Below are positions 49,335 through 59,693 of a DNA stretch of 64,000 nucleotides, piece by piece. The notes under the pieces are model-generated. The model ran no database searches. It was not told where the DNA came from and saw only the letters and a program-made list of their open reading frames with translations. The DNA lies in contig JAWQEG010001539.1 of assembly GCA_033782935.1 (NCBI GenBank), positions 62,001 through 126,000 of the forward strand, given 5' to 3'. Numbering within the stretch: the first letter of the stretch is position 1; every line of letters begins with the position of its first letter. This stretch comes from Petrolisthes cinctipes. Lineage: Eukaryota > Arthropoda > Malacostraca > Decapoda > Porcellanidae. A program made the position numbers and the translations under genes.

Positions 49335-49575
49335 GCGATGGGGATGCCACTTCCCTATGCCATTTCCTTGTTCCCTTCAGGCACTCCCCCCTCCCTCCCC
49401 AGGAGGTTGCCACAGCAGAAGAATCATAAGCCCTCCCTGTTTCAAGCCCTCCCCTTCCACACATGTTCCTCTTGCTCATGTATTCTTCCACTGTGATTAT
49501 CCATATGGCTGGTGGTTACCCGTTCTCACCCTACCTGTCAGTCTCACTCATACACCTTTGTAAACTCCTCATCTT
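49335..49575 (-). mobile_element. LINE family A, 3' end fragment
   Basis: On the + strand, TTCCCTTCAGGCACTCCCCC, then GTTGCCACAGCAGAAGAATC and CTTTGTAAACTCCTCATCTTG, parallel the order at 18790-19015. It is truncated and directly abuts the (CA)n tract. Confidence 0.7.
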
Positions 49576-49583
49576 GAACGAAC

Positions 49584-49741
<158 letters not shown>

Positions 49742-49744
49742 TTT

Positions 49745-50600
49745 TCTGTCCTTTGATCCCCCATGATTATATTAATTGATTTTCCAAATAACTCGGGCAA
49801 GTATGTGAACTAACGAGTGGTGAACTCATAAACAGCGGGTGTCAACTATACTGTTCATACTGTACTGTCTTTCTAACACGGAAAGTAAATCTTGACACAA
49901 TATTAAGTTGGAGAGAAAGAAGATTCAAAGAGTAAGTAAATAGGTAACATGTTATGCAGCAATAAAACCTTCCTCCCTCTTTTATGCTTTATGGGATCTA
50001 AATGTGTGTAATGTATGCAATTTTGACTTTACACCTTTTACTAAAGTGAGATCACTGTGCTAAAAATTTGAAAATAATACAAGCACTTTGTTATAATTGA
50101 TTCAGTCTTTGTTTTTGATGTTTTAGATGGTTTACTAGATAATGCACATCACCATTACAGTGTATATTCCTTTAATTATTTTTGTTGCTGTACAACTGGC
50201 CAAATATATTCACAGAGACCAGGCATATCTTGGGTTAGGCCACATCAGGCAATGAGAAAATCTTGCTGTCACACAAGTTTTTTTTATATGTTATATTTTT
50301 TAAACCAAGCAAATTTTCTCATTCATATATCATCAGATCTATGGCCTAGTCTAAATTTTTAATTATGACTTCTGTGAATAATTGGCTGCTGCACCACAGT
50401 TGGATATTAAACATATTTTATTATTAATTGTAATTTCTTATCCTTAATTTAGTACTGTAGTATGCTTGGAGATAGAGGGACCACTGGAAGAGTCGCTGAT
50501 TGTTGAACTTATTGTGGTTCAAGAACGATAGTGGGTTGAGGTCAGTGCCAGGATGAAGGTAACACTCAAAATTCTTGATGGCGGTGACTATATCGAGTAA
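49745..50600. other. AT-rich DNA, no gene recognised
   Basis: No repeat match or coding signal found on either strand. Confidence 0.45.
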
Positions 50601-51240
50601 CTCTTTTTCAATGGTACTGTATCGGTGTTGAGACAGAGTGAGTTTTGCAGAGAAATAGGCAATAGGATGTTGTTGTTGTTGTAGTTCCCCAGACTGTCTG
50701 GCCGAGCAGTCCCGAGTCGTTCTTCTCCTGGAGTAGTACTGCTCCTACAGCTATGTCACTGGTGTCAGTCTGCAGTATGAAGGGCTTGGTGAAGTCTGGG
50801 GAGAGTAGCACTGGATCCTGGACCAGATAGTTCTTGAGTTGGCTGAAGGCCCTCTGACAGTCGTCCGTCCAGTGGTAGGGCACAGTACCACTGGTCAGAC
50901 GAGTGAGTGGGGTCGCAGCTGCAGAGAAGTTTCGGCAGAATCGTCGATAGTATCCTGCCATACCCAGAAAGCACGTCAACACCTTCCTGGTGGCAGGCAC
51001 AGGGTAGTTGTTGATGGCGGAGATGTTGGCTGCTTCGGACAAACTTGTCCCCGTCCCACTTCATGGCTGAGGTAGATCACAGTAGCCTGCTGGTGACTGG
51101 TGGTGATTCTTTGCTCTCTGCACTTGGCCTTCTTGTGGTCCCTCATGGCTGGCTGGTCCTTCTCACAGTACAAGAGGAAGTCTTTGTAGTAATCATTGAA
51201 CTGCTCTGGAGAAACCCAGCCATAGGGGGTGTAAGCCAAC
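50600..51240 (-). mobile_element. Ty3/gypsy RT-RNase H fragment
   Basis: Minus-strand frames encode a KC...VIYLSHEVGRGQV segment, then ISAINNYPVPATRKVLTCFL, GMAGYYRRFCRNFSAAATPL, FSQLKNYLVQDPVLLSPDF and LQTDTSDIAVGAVLLQE. This is the RT C-terminus and RNase H start of a gypsy-type element different from the one at 54181-59693. A frame change occurs near 51060. At 50672-50715 it joins a (GTT)n plus LINE-D-tail-like word, so it is a chimeric remnant. Confidence 0.82.
50672..50715 (-). repeat. LINE D 3'-tail fragment
   Basis: TTGTTGTTGTTGTAGTTCCC followed by AGACTGTCTGGCCGAGCAGT matches, in reverse, the CTGCTCGGCCAGACAGC..(AAC)n end of LINE D at 42208-42243. Confidence 0.7.
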
Positions 51241-53640
51241 ACAACTCAATGCCAGTCCCAAGCCCGGATAAACGGGGAGGGTTGGCGTCAGAAAGGGCAT
51301 TTGGCCACAGAACCACGACAAAACCATGATGAGCCACAACTGAGAAGTATTGGATCAAGCGATGCACAGAGGCATCACCCAACCTCTGCGAATATGCAAG
51401 GGCTACCGCGCCATGAGCAGGTGCAGCTAAAGAAGCAAACTCCTGTTGCCATGAGGGTGGGACCTTGACAGGTCGAGGAAGAGAGGTGGTGGAGCTGATG
51501 GGGAGAAGGAGAGTGAGCATACTGTGTGTGCAAGAGACCTGGTGGAGAGGTAACAAGGCAAAGGAATTGGGAGATGGATACAAACTGTACTACAGCAGCG
51601 CAACAGCAGAGGGAAGGAATGGAGTTGAAGTAGTGGTGTTGGAGGATATGAAGGTACAGTCAGCAAAAAAAGTTTCTTTACCATCCTTTTAACAGTGTGA
51701 TGTAATGTTGGTACGCCTGACTGGTGAGTCAGGTGTGACGCGAGTGTCTTGTATTCCTCCGTCACTCAAAATTTAGTTTGAACTCAGCTAAACTTTTGAT
51801 ATAAAAAAAGCTGTCACTGCCGCAGCCCGCATATTATCAGAGAGGCAAAGACGATAGCCGTCCCCGATGTCTCGGATGACACGAGGCACGGCTATCCAGT
51901 CTATCGGTGTACCCACGGTATAATAACTATAGTCATTATACCGTGGGTGTACCAATCCTGCCGCGCTGACCGATATTAAAATTAACGTTGGGGTGGTAAC
52001 GAAACTTTTTTTGCCGACTGTACATGTAATTGAAGTGAAGAGAGGGGGAGACCGGTTGATAACGGTAAGGTTAGTCTGTGGGGGAGGAATCTAAATGTGG
52101 TCAGTGCTTATGCACCACAGACAGGAACAACCCAGGAAGAGAAGGAAGAGTTCTGGAGGGATCTAGAAAATGTGATGGAAAGCATTGCTGCAGAGGAGAG
52201 AGTGGTACTGGGGGCTGATCTGAATGGACATGTTATTTCGATAACGAGGGATGTGAGAGGATACATGGAGGCCATGGCTTTGGAGATGTAAATACGGATG
52301 GTGAGCAAATACTGGACTTGACTGTCTCATTCGATCTGGCAATTGTAAACACCTTTTTCTGCAAGAGACAAGAGCACAGCATAACATATAAGAGTGGAGG
52401 CCATACTACCCAGATAGACTATATCATGTACCGAAGATAAAACCTGGTAGAGATGAAAGACTGCAAAGTAATACCAGGGGACCACGTTGCACCACAACAC
52501 TGGCTGCTAGTGATGGACGTGTGGTTGAGAAGACCAAGAAAGGGAAAGGGGAACTACGAGAAGAAGATCCGATGGACAGCACTGAAAGAGGAAGCAAAGA
52601 GGCAATAAATCAAGACCAAGGTGCTAAGCTGAGTGAATGCTGATGTAGGGGAGTCCAAGACTGGTGGAAAGAGAAGGCACAGATTGTGAGAGAAGTGGCA
52701 AGAGAAGTACTTGGAGAAACATCGGGAAAGCCACGTACATCTAGAGAAGAATGGTGGTGGAGTGAAGATGTAAGGAATGCACTGGAAAGGAAAAAGGTAA
52801 CAAAGAAGCAGTGGGAGCAAAGCGGATCAAGGGAGGATGAAATGGGGCACAGAAGTGCAAAGAAGACTGCACGTAAAGCAGTGGCAGTGGGGAAGGCGGA
52901 GGCTTGTCATGAATTGTATGAAGAGTTGGAAACACCCGAGGGAGAGAAGAGGATATACAGGATAGCAAGGAATAGGGACAAGGCAACAGAAGATGTAAAT
53001 CATGTGAAGTAGATGAAGGATGCAACTGGAGTCATTTTAAGAGATGATACTGTCTATGAAGATTCAAGAGAGATGGAAGGAGTATTTCGATGGTCTGCTG
53101 AATCAGGAGAACCCGCGGGATCATCATGAAGATGGAATACCATATCCAGGGCTGACAAGAGGCATAGAGAGAGAAGAAGTCGTGAGAGCTTTTAAAATAA
53201 TGAAAAACAGCAAGGCAACTGGACCAGATGAAGGGCCTGCTGGAGATCCAGGAGTGGATTTACTGTGGGAGCTGATGTGCAAGATAGAGGAGCAGGAAGA
53301 GATTCCAGATGAGTGGAGGGAGAGTGTGTTGGTACCTATCTTTAAAAAGAAAGGAGATGTATGTACAAGAGTGTGGAAACTATCGTGGAATTAAATTGCT
53401 GTCTCATACGATGAAGGTCTGGGAAAGGATATATTGAACGAAAGATTAAGGATAGAGATGGAGGTGTCCAGATGTCAGTTTGGGTTCATGCCTGGAAGAG
53501 GAACAACAAGCCCAGTATTCATATTAAGGCAAATGGCTGAAAAATACAGAGAAAAACAGAAGGAACTACATATGGATTTTATGGATCTGGAGAAGGCCTA
53601 TGACAGAATACCGAGAAGGAATAGCACCGTATCCTCACCC
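51241..53640 (+). mobile_element. RTE-like LINE (family C), truncated 3'
   Basis: It begins with a 5' leader near 51252-51300 (GCCAGTCCCAAGCCCGGATA, then GGCGTCAGAAAGGGCAT), a word set common in RTE 5' regions. The endonuclease follows (RRVSILCVQETWW at 51497, SAYAPQTGTTQEEKEEFW at 52100, VVLGADLNGH at 52204). Then come EEWWWSEDVRNALERKK (52750), a pre-RT segment (MKNSKATGPDEGPA near 53200), CQFGFMPGRGTTSPVFILRQ (53470) and the start of RT, LEKAYDRIPR (53588). The catalytic RT part and 3' end are gone. A MITE splits it at 51657-52020. Several frameshifts are present. Confidence 0.88.
51657..52020. mobile_element. Tc1/mariner-like MITE inside LINE C
   Basis: 364 bp flanked by TA (51655-51656, 52021-52022). 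The ends are CAGTCAGCAAAAAAAGTTTC and, reversed, CAGTCGGCAAAAAAAGTTTC. It holds a 13-bp-stem palindrome CCCACGGTATAAT..ATTATACCGTGGG at 51912-51947. Related to the element at 17034-17702. LINE coding resumes right after it. Confidence 0.9.
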
Positions 53641-53875
53641 AACGAAGGACATGTAGGAGTACATGTGGTGAGGATGAATGTACATGTACAGTTGCCTAAA
53701 TGTCCTTCTTTACCCCTTGTAGTGGCTGTGAGGTACATGTGGCACCGCTGTACACGTTCGGATCACATCTGATGCAGTACAGCCAGGATGATTCAGCAGG
53801 GAAATTGGTCTCATTCATAAGTGTAATTCGAATATTGCTATGCTGCCACATTTACGCCAGACACAAAACAGGGGG

Positions 53876-53993
53876 TACTTCTCACATTAATCTACTCACA
53901 CGGGCTTGCACTTTGTTCCCTTTCACAACTCACCCCTTTAATAACTCATGTACCAAAGAGCAAGCCTGTGTGAGTAGATTAATGTGAGAAGTA
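53876..53993. repeat. short foldback repeat
   Basis: TACTTCTCACATTAATCTAC followed by TCACACGGGCTTGC is mirrored by GCAAGCCTGTGTGA followed by GTAGATTAATGTGAGAAGTA. The arms are about 34 bp and the central spacer about 50 bp. No homologue elsewhere in the window. Confidence 0.85.
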
Positions 53994-54185
53994 GGCTTGG
54001 GCTTTCCAATACTCACAGCCTTGACAGAACCAGCAGTAATTAGATGGCAAGTGAACCTCGACGATCTGTTTGCTGGCACCGCTGCAGGGGAATCGCCGTT
54101 ATGACAGAAAGAAGGTATTCTATCATCTGCCTCAATGCACATCTCCAGTGCATGCTCTTTCCTCGGGGGAGCACCCAAAGCCCTT

Positions 54186-54737
54186 ATAACGTCAAGGAAG
54201 ACCTTGCGTCATTACCTGGGGTGAACAGACTCTAAGATACACAATACAGTTTATTGGTAGTACACAAAGGTCACACAGAATATGGTAGTATGCTGGCGTG
54301 CCGTGCCATGCCATAGAGGAGCCGTAGTCACTGCAGGAGAGTTGGCTGGAGGTAGGAGGTTAACCGTGTGATCAGAACTGGAACACGGGCAGACGTAGGG
54401 CAGCTAGGTGGTGTGGCGGCAGGCAGGACGATGGTGGGCAGGAACCTTGTTCTTCCGGTGCTCGAGCTGGAGTGAGTGACTCAGCAGGGCTGGCCCCCCC
54501 TTATAATTATCTGGTCAAGCCAGGGAGTGGAGGCAACAGCTGCTGTCCCCAAGGGGCTTACGGTGGCTTGGCTGGAGGTAGACGTGGTCCCGAGGGCGGC
54601 TTAGGTCTGTCTGGGAAGGGGATTAATGTACCTGGCCGGCTAAGAATAGACCAGGGATCTAAGAGTGGTATACCTCGTGATACAGGAGTGGCCATATGTG
54701 TGTGGTACATAGAGTGGCCACAAATGTGGCCGCTACA
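54186..54737 (-). repeat. 3' LTR of the gypsy element (552 bp)
   Basis: On the minus strand it runs from TGTAGCGGCC to CGTTAT. It contains a 167-bp segment (54485-54651) that is absent from the 5' LTR. It includes an AATACAGTTTATTGG stretch. Confidence 0.93.
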
Positions 54738-54760
54738 TTACCCCCCCTCCCCCAAACAAT
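54738..54760 (-). promoter_or_regulatory. polypurine tract
   Basis: On the minus strand, TTTGGGGGAGGGGGGGTAA directly precedes the 3' LTR start TGTAGC. This is the expected plus-strand primer for reverse transcription. Confidence 0.9.
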
Positions 54761-55159
54761 GTTAGAAACATACGTGGAGGAAGGGGAGAGGGAACAAACA
54801 TATACAAAATGTACATAATATCAAATAAGGATAAAATAAGTGTAGTACAATAGTGTGCGGGTAGTGTGTAAGGTGTACGAAAGAAACATATTGAATTAAT
54901 AGTATGGGATGTGTGATATTGTTTGTGTGAGATGTGGATGTGTGTATGCATTGTGAAGCATGGATAAATATTATGATGGTCGCCGTATGGTCCGCCCAGC
55001 ACGTGATGTGAAACCATCGGGTGGCAAGGAATGCTCGTCGTCCTGTAGGTGTTCCCGAGGAGGAGCAAGTGGTGCAAGTGGTGGTGGCTGAGACGCGAGG
55101 TCTGGGTTGAAGGTGCGAGGGGGCGTGGCTGGAAATGGTTGTGTGATGGGAATACTGTC

Positions 55160-55870
55160 CTAGCGAAGATCAGAAGGGATTAACGGTGTCGTGGAGGATT
55201 TGGGAGAGGGGATGGTGGAGTTGGGAGTAGGGGAAGACGGGACGGACTGGGTGGGGGAGATATGGGTCGTGGGAGAGGGTGCAAGAGGGATAGGTAGGGG
55301 TGGAACAGAATACGGGAGTATGGGATGGGTGTGCAGTGTAGGTGAGGGAGGGGGACGAGGCGGGGTATGATGTGGGCTGTGTTGGGTAGGGGGAGGATGG
55401 GGTAGATGAGGGTCTGTGGTGGGTGTGGTAGGGATGGGTGATGGCGAGCGAGAGCGGGGTAAGGATGACGGTGGCGATGAAGGCTGTGTTGTGGTGGTAG
55501 GAGGAATAGAGGGTTGTGGCGTGAATGTGTGATGGGGTTGTGGGGTGGGTAGGAGTGGTGGTCTGTAGTGAGGGAATATTGAGGATGGGGTGGGTGGTTT
55601 GGCAGGTACCGGTAGTATCTGATGTGTTGGATTGTGTGTGGGTGTAGGTGAGTGTGGGGGTGTAGTGATGACCGCCGGCTTGACCCGCTCCCAGGACGTG
55701 ACGTAAGGTTTTCCTGATACTTGAATTGTGACTGTAGCGTCCATCCTGGAGATAATGGGGTGAGTGCCGGTATATGGTTCTTGCAGCGGTGTCCTGTGGG
55801 AGTCGGTATGCAGGAATAGGTGTAGGAAGTTCTTGAGTTGGATTTCCTCGTCTGCATTGGATGAGCGCTG
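55160..55870 (-). pseudogene. gypsy integrase C-terminus and low-complexity tail
   Basis: The frame opening KNFLHLFLHTDSHRTPLQ and then TVTIQVSGKPYVTSWERVKP (about 55850-55670) is the integrase C-terminal fold region. It is followed by a Pro/His/Ser/Thr-rich tail to about 55160. This frame is shifted relative to the integrase core upstream, so a frameshift lies near 55870. The same DNA in the core frame gives only a meaningless Pro/His-rich run. Confidence 0.7.
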
Positions 55871-56990
55871 GAGATGGCTGCCTTCAAGGCTGGGAGGAAA
55901 GAGAGGTTTGAGGTGTCCGTGTTTGGAGATGTGACCTGTCCGGGTAGGCGAAGATCTTCTCCAAAGACGAGTTCAGCTGGTGAGTGGTGTAGATCCTCCT
56001 TCACTGTGGCACGTAAAGTCAGGAGGATAAGAGGAAGGGCGTCTGACCATTGGTCTCGTTGCAAGGCGTGAAATGCGTCCTTCAACCTTCTGTGCAGACG
56101 TTCAACCATTCTGTTTCTGCTGGGGTGGTAAGCCGTAGTCCTCTGTCTTCTGGTGCCGAGTAAGGTAAGCATTTCCTGCCACGCCCTGGATTTTAATTGC
56201 ATGCCCTGGTCTGTTACAATGACAGCTGGCAGACCGAAGTTGGCAACCCAAGTGTTGGGGAAGTGGCGGGTGGTGCCTTCTGCTGTGATGTCTGTCATGG
56301 GCGTCGCGCTGCACCAACGTGTAGTACGATCCACACAGATGAGGAGGTAACGAAAACTCCTTGATGGTAGGAGTGGCCCGACGATAGCTATATGGACCGT
56401 GTGGAACCTGCTGGTGGATATGGGGAAATCGTGTAGTGTAGGGCGGGTGTGGTGCCCCACCTTTGCTCTCTGGCATAGCACACACGCTGATACCCACTCC
56501 TTAATCTGTTTTCTCATACCATTCCATATGGCTCTGCGGCTGATGAGGCGGAGTGTACATGCGACACCTGGGTGGTTCAAGGAGTGAAAGTGGTTAAATA
56601 CTTTGTGCCTGAAGGGAGCGGGGATGTATGGCCGAGGTGTACCGCATGAAGTGTCACACCATAGTTTCGTGATGCCGTCTGGTGCCGGTATATGCTCCAG
56701 CTGCAGGCCTGTGTCGCCGTTAAGGAATTGGTTGAGGTGCTCGTCTGAAGCCTGCGCTGCTGCACTGGCTGAGAAATCTAGGAGCGCCATCGGTTGGATA
56801 GAGGGTGCCCTGGAAAGGGCGTCAGCCACGGCATTCTCCTCACCTTTGACGTGCCTGATGTCTGTGGTAAATTTTGAGATAAATGCAAGGTGATGTGATA
56901 CCCTAGGGGACCAGTTTGTCCCTGGTTGTTTCATCGCAGTTGTGAGTGGCTTGTAGTCTGTTCTGATGTGAAAAATCCTTCCTTCCAAGA
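55870..56990 (-). pseudogene. gypsy RNase H end and integrase core, decayed
   Basis: The segment starts in RNase H (FHIRTDYKPLTTAM, VADALSR). The integrase zinc-binding motif follows (HFHSLNHPG.., CVLCQRAK). The catalytic core shows TDQG near 56210 and a VERLHRRLKDA glutamate near 56085, but the position of the first catalytic aspartate reads HIAIVGPL (about 56395), with Ala where Asp is expected. A frame break joins it to the RT frame near 56990. Confidence 0.85.
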
Positions 56991-57158
56991 AATGCTGGAG
57001 TGCTTGACAGAGTCATAGATGGCGACTAATTCCTTCTCGAAGGCACTATATTTCCGTTGTGGTGGTTCCAGGCGCTTGCTATAGAAGGCGATAGGCTTCA
57101 GTATACCGTCAACTTCTTGCTGTAGGACAGCCCCGATAGCGTCGTTAGACGTGTCGGT

Positions 57159-58400
57159 TTAGACTGAAGTGGGGGCGTACGGTGTGGGGTAGGCGAGGAG
57201 GGTGGTATCGGTTAGGCGTTGCATGACATCTTGAAATGCCTTGGTGGCTGGAGTCGTCCACGTAAGCTTCTTCTGTGACTTCTTCAAACCTTTGAGTAGG
57301 TCATGGAGTGGAGAGAGGGCAGAGGCGGCGTGAGGAATAAATCTGTGATAGTAGTTGATGACACCTAAAAATTCTCGAAGTTTCCTAGCCGTGGGGGGTA
57401 ACAGGAATTCTCTCACTGCCTCCACCTTCTGGAGTAGCGAGGTGATGCCGTTGGGGGTCACCCTGTGTCCGAGGGAGTCCAGGCTCTCTACCCCTAGAAT
57501 GCACTTAGAGGGGTGAATCTTGAGGCCATACTGCTGCAGGCGGTCGCACAGTTCCCTCAGGTGTTGCCTGTGCTGGTCGTGGGTGTGTGAGGCAACGAGG
57601 ATATCGTCGATGTAGACGACGACATAATCTAGTCCACGCAGCACCTTATCCATGAAGCGCTGGAAGGCCTGGGCAGCATTGCGTAACCCGGAGTTCATAG
57701 AAGGGAACTCGAACAGGCCAAAAGGGGTAGTGATTGCAGTCTTCTTAATGTCTTCCTCTGCTACTGGAATCTGGTGGAAGGCACGAACAAGGTCAATTTT
57801 AGAGAATACTGCACACCCCTGGAGCTTGGAGTGGAAGTCCAGGACGTGCGGTATTGGATATCTATCGGTCGTGGTGATGGTGTGTCTGATTCCTGGGTCA
57901 TGCACAAGCTGTGTAGATGAGGTAAAACGAAGATTAGGGAATTTTTGTATAACATGTTCGTAAGAGTTGGAGTGTGTAAATTGTGTGATGGAAGGTGTAT
58001 GGTGTTTACAGTGTTTGGCCTGTATGATGGCACCTGTTGGTTGGTGTATGAGGCGTTGTCTTCTGGCGTCTATCAGGAGATCATGTGCAGTTAAGAAATC
58101 AAGGCCCAGGATAGGGGCCTGCACATCCGCCACGATGAAAGGCCACACTACATACTCCTGCCGAAATAGGGTGACGCCCCTGCTCCTTGTGTTGAACGTA
58201 ACGATGGGTGACTTGTTGGCAGCGAGGAGGTCATATGCCTTGGAAACTTGGAACTCTCTGTCTTTAGCCACCGGGGGCACAACACTAACCTCTGAACCAG
58301 AGTCGACGAGGAAGTTGTCCCCCGATTCTAGGTCCTCCACCCACAGGAAAGTGCGGGTGGTAGGGTGAGGAGTACATGCAGGTTTGGTGGCTTGTTGCAC
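57159..58400 (-). pseudogene. gypsy protease and reverse transcriptase, with deletion
   Basis: The protease active site [12 protein letters not shown] (about 58300) is followed by [19 protein letters not shown] follows with [36 protein letters not shown] (57600-57630) and [13 protein letters not shown]. Between HTITTT and DRYPIPHV (about 57870) the RT lacks roughly 50-60 residues that the family normally has there, without breaking frame. A TAA at 57159-57161 interrupts the frame just before the RNase H start (TDTSND..GAVLQQE), which stays open to about 57000. Confidence 0.88.
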
Positions 58401-58564
58401 GGCAGGTGGTAGTGGAGTGGTGGCGAGGGTTGCAGACGTGTTGTGGCTGCTAGGAGGAGGTGCGTGGGCATGATGGTGCTGTAGGGTAGGTGTGTTGATG
58501 TGTGGCCCTGAGTTGGGTGTCGTTGAGTAGGCGGTAGCATGGAGGGTGTCGTCTTGCCACCGTC

Positions 58565-58894
58565 TTATTCATTTCTCTGAGAAGGTCTGGCAGGACAGCG
58601 ATTGGCGGTGAATCCCGAGTTACATGGAGGATGGCAATTACGTGCAGCATGGCCGAACCTCTGATGGTGCGTGCAGAAGTCGGGGTTCTGCCAGTGCTGT
58701 GGTATGGTAGTGGGTGTATGACGGGGCGCTGGTGGAGGTAGGCGGGATGGTGACGTCCATTGGTGTTGGTGGCGTGGGTGTAGGAGCGCTGATGGTGTCC
58801 GGTATGGCAGTTGATGGGCTGGTCTGGTCCATTGTTGGTGGTGCTGTGGGTATGGTGTGCCGAATGTGTCCATATTTTGGTTGAATGTTTGCAT
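58565..58894 (-). pseudogene. gypsy gag C-terminus with zinc knuckle
   Basis: A Pro/Gln/His-rich segment leads to FCTHHQRFGHAARNCHPPC. The C-x2-H-x4-H-x4-C spacing resembles a nucleocapsid zinc knuckle with His replacing the second Cys. Only about 400 bp separate it from the 5' LTR, so most of a normal gag is missing or unrecognisable. Confidence 0.7.
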
Positions 58895-59284
58895 GTGTTG
58901 TGCGAAAGAGGAGAGTTGTTGTGGTGTAAGGTGTGGTTGTGTTAATGGCGGGGTGATGTTAAAATGTGGTGTAGGTGAGGGGTGTTGCTGGTGTGTGGTA
59001 GGTATGGGGGGTTGTGGATGAGTTTGTATGTGTTGGTGATGGTGTGTTGATGTGGCGTATTAGTGTTGGTGTGTCTGTGGTACTTGCGGATGCTGTTGAG
59101 GTGAAGGGGTAGGTTGTGGTGGTGGTGTCGGTGGTTGGAGTTGGGTATGTGTCAGAGGTGACGACTTGGTGGTAGGTGTGGGTGGCGTGGCGATGGTGGC
59201 GGTGGTATGTTGAGTTATGGAGAGTGCTTGGACGTATGTCGAGACATGTGGAAGGTATACTACTGCGTTTTAGTGTAATAGAGC

Positions 59285-59303
59285 TGTAACGGGGTCACCA
59301 ATT
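59285..59303 (-). promoter_or_regulatory. primer-binding site
   Basis: Minus-strand TGGTGACCCCGTTACAG begins three bases after the 5' LTR end. TGG pairs with the CCA end of a tRNA. Which tRNA cannot be decided here. Confidence 0.8.
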
Positions 59304-59688
59304 ATAACGTCAAGGAAGACCTTGCGTCATTACCTGGGGTGAACAGACTCTAGGATACACAATACAGTTTATTGGTAGTACACAAAGGTCACACAGAATA
59401 TGGTAGTATGCTGGCGTGCCGTGCCGTGCCATAGAGGAGCCGTAGTCACTGCAGGAGAGTTGGCTGGAGGTAGGAGGTTAACCGTGTGATCAGAACTGGA
59501 ACACGGGTAGACGTAGGGCAGCTAGGTGGTGTGGCGGCAGGCAGGACGATGGTGGGCAGGAACCTTGTTCTTCGGGTGCTCGAGCTGGAGTGAATGACCC
59601 AGCAGGGATCTAGGAGTGGTATACCTAGTGATACAGGAGTAGCCATATGTTTGTGGTACATAGAGTGGCCACACATGTGGCCGCTACA
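59304..59688 (-). repeat. 5' LTR of the gypsy element (385 bp, internally deleted)
   Basis: Same ends as the 3' LTR. It lacks 167 bp exactly between two CAGGG words present in the longer LTR (54485-54489 and 54652-54656), so one CAGGG remains. Confidence 0.93.
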
Positions 59689-59693
59689 CCCTT

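Larger units (their letters stand above)
54181..59693 (-). mobile_element. Ty3/gypsy LTR retrotransposon, full insertion
   Basis: The insertion is bounded by 5-bp direct repeats CCCTT (54181-54185, 59689-59693). It has two LTRs, a primer-binding site, a polypurine tract and remnants of the nucleocapsid, protease, RT, RNase H and integrase in gypsy order on the minus strand. The internal part is 4.57 kb. LTR copies differ at about 11 of 385 aligned sites by eye (about 3%), so the insertion is fairly old. It carries nonsense, frameshift and deletion lesions and is inactive. No envelope-like frame is seen. Confidence 0.93.

Noticed and set aside
55180..55640. Pro/His-rich C-terminus of a 602-residue minus-strand frame
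   Set aside because: The integrase C-terminal fold continues in another frame, so this part is a frameshift product.
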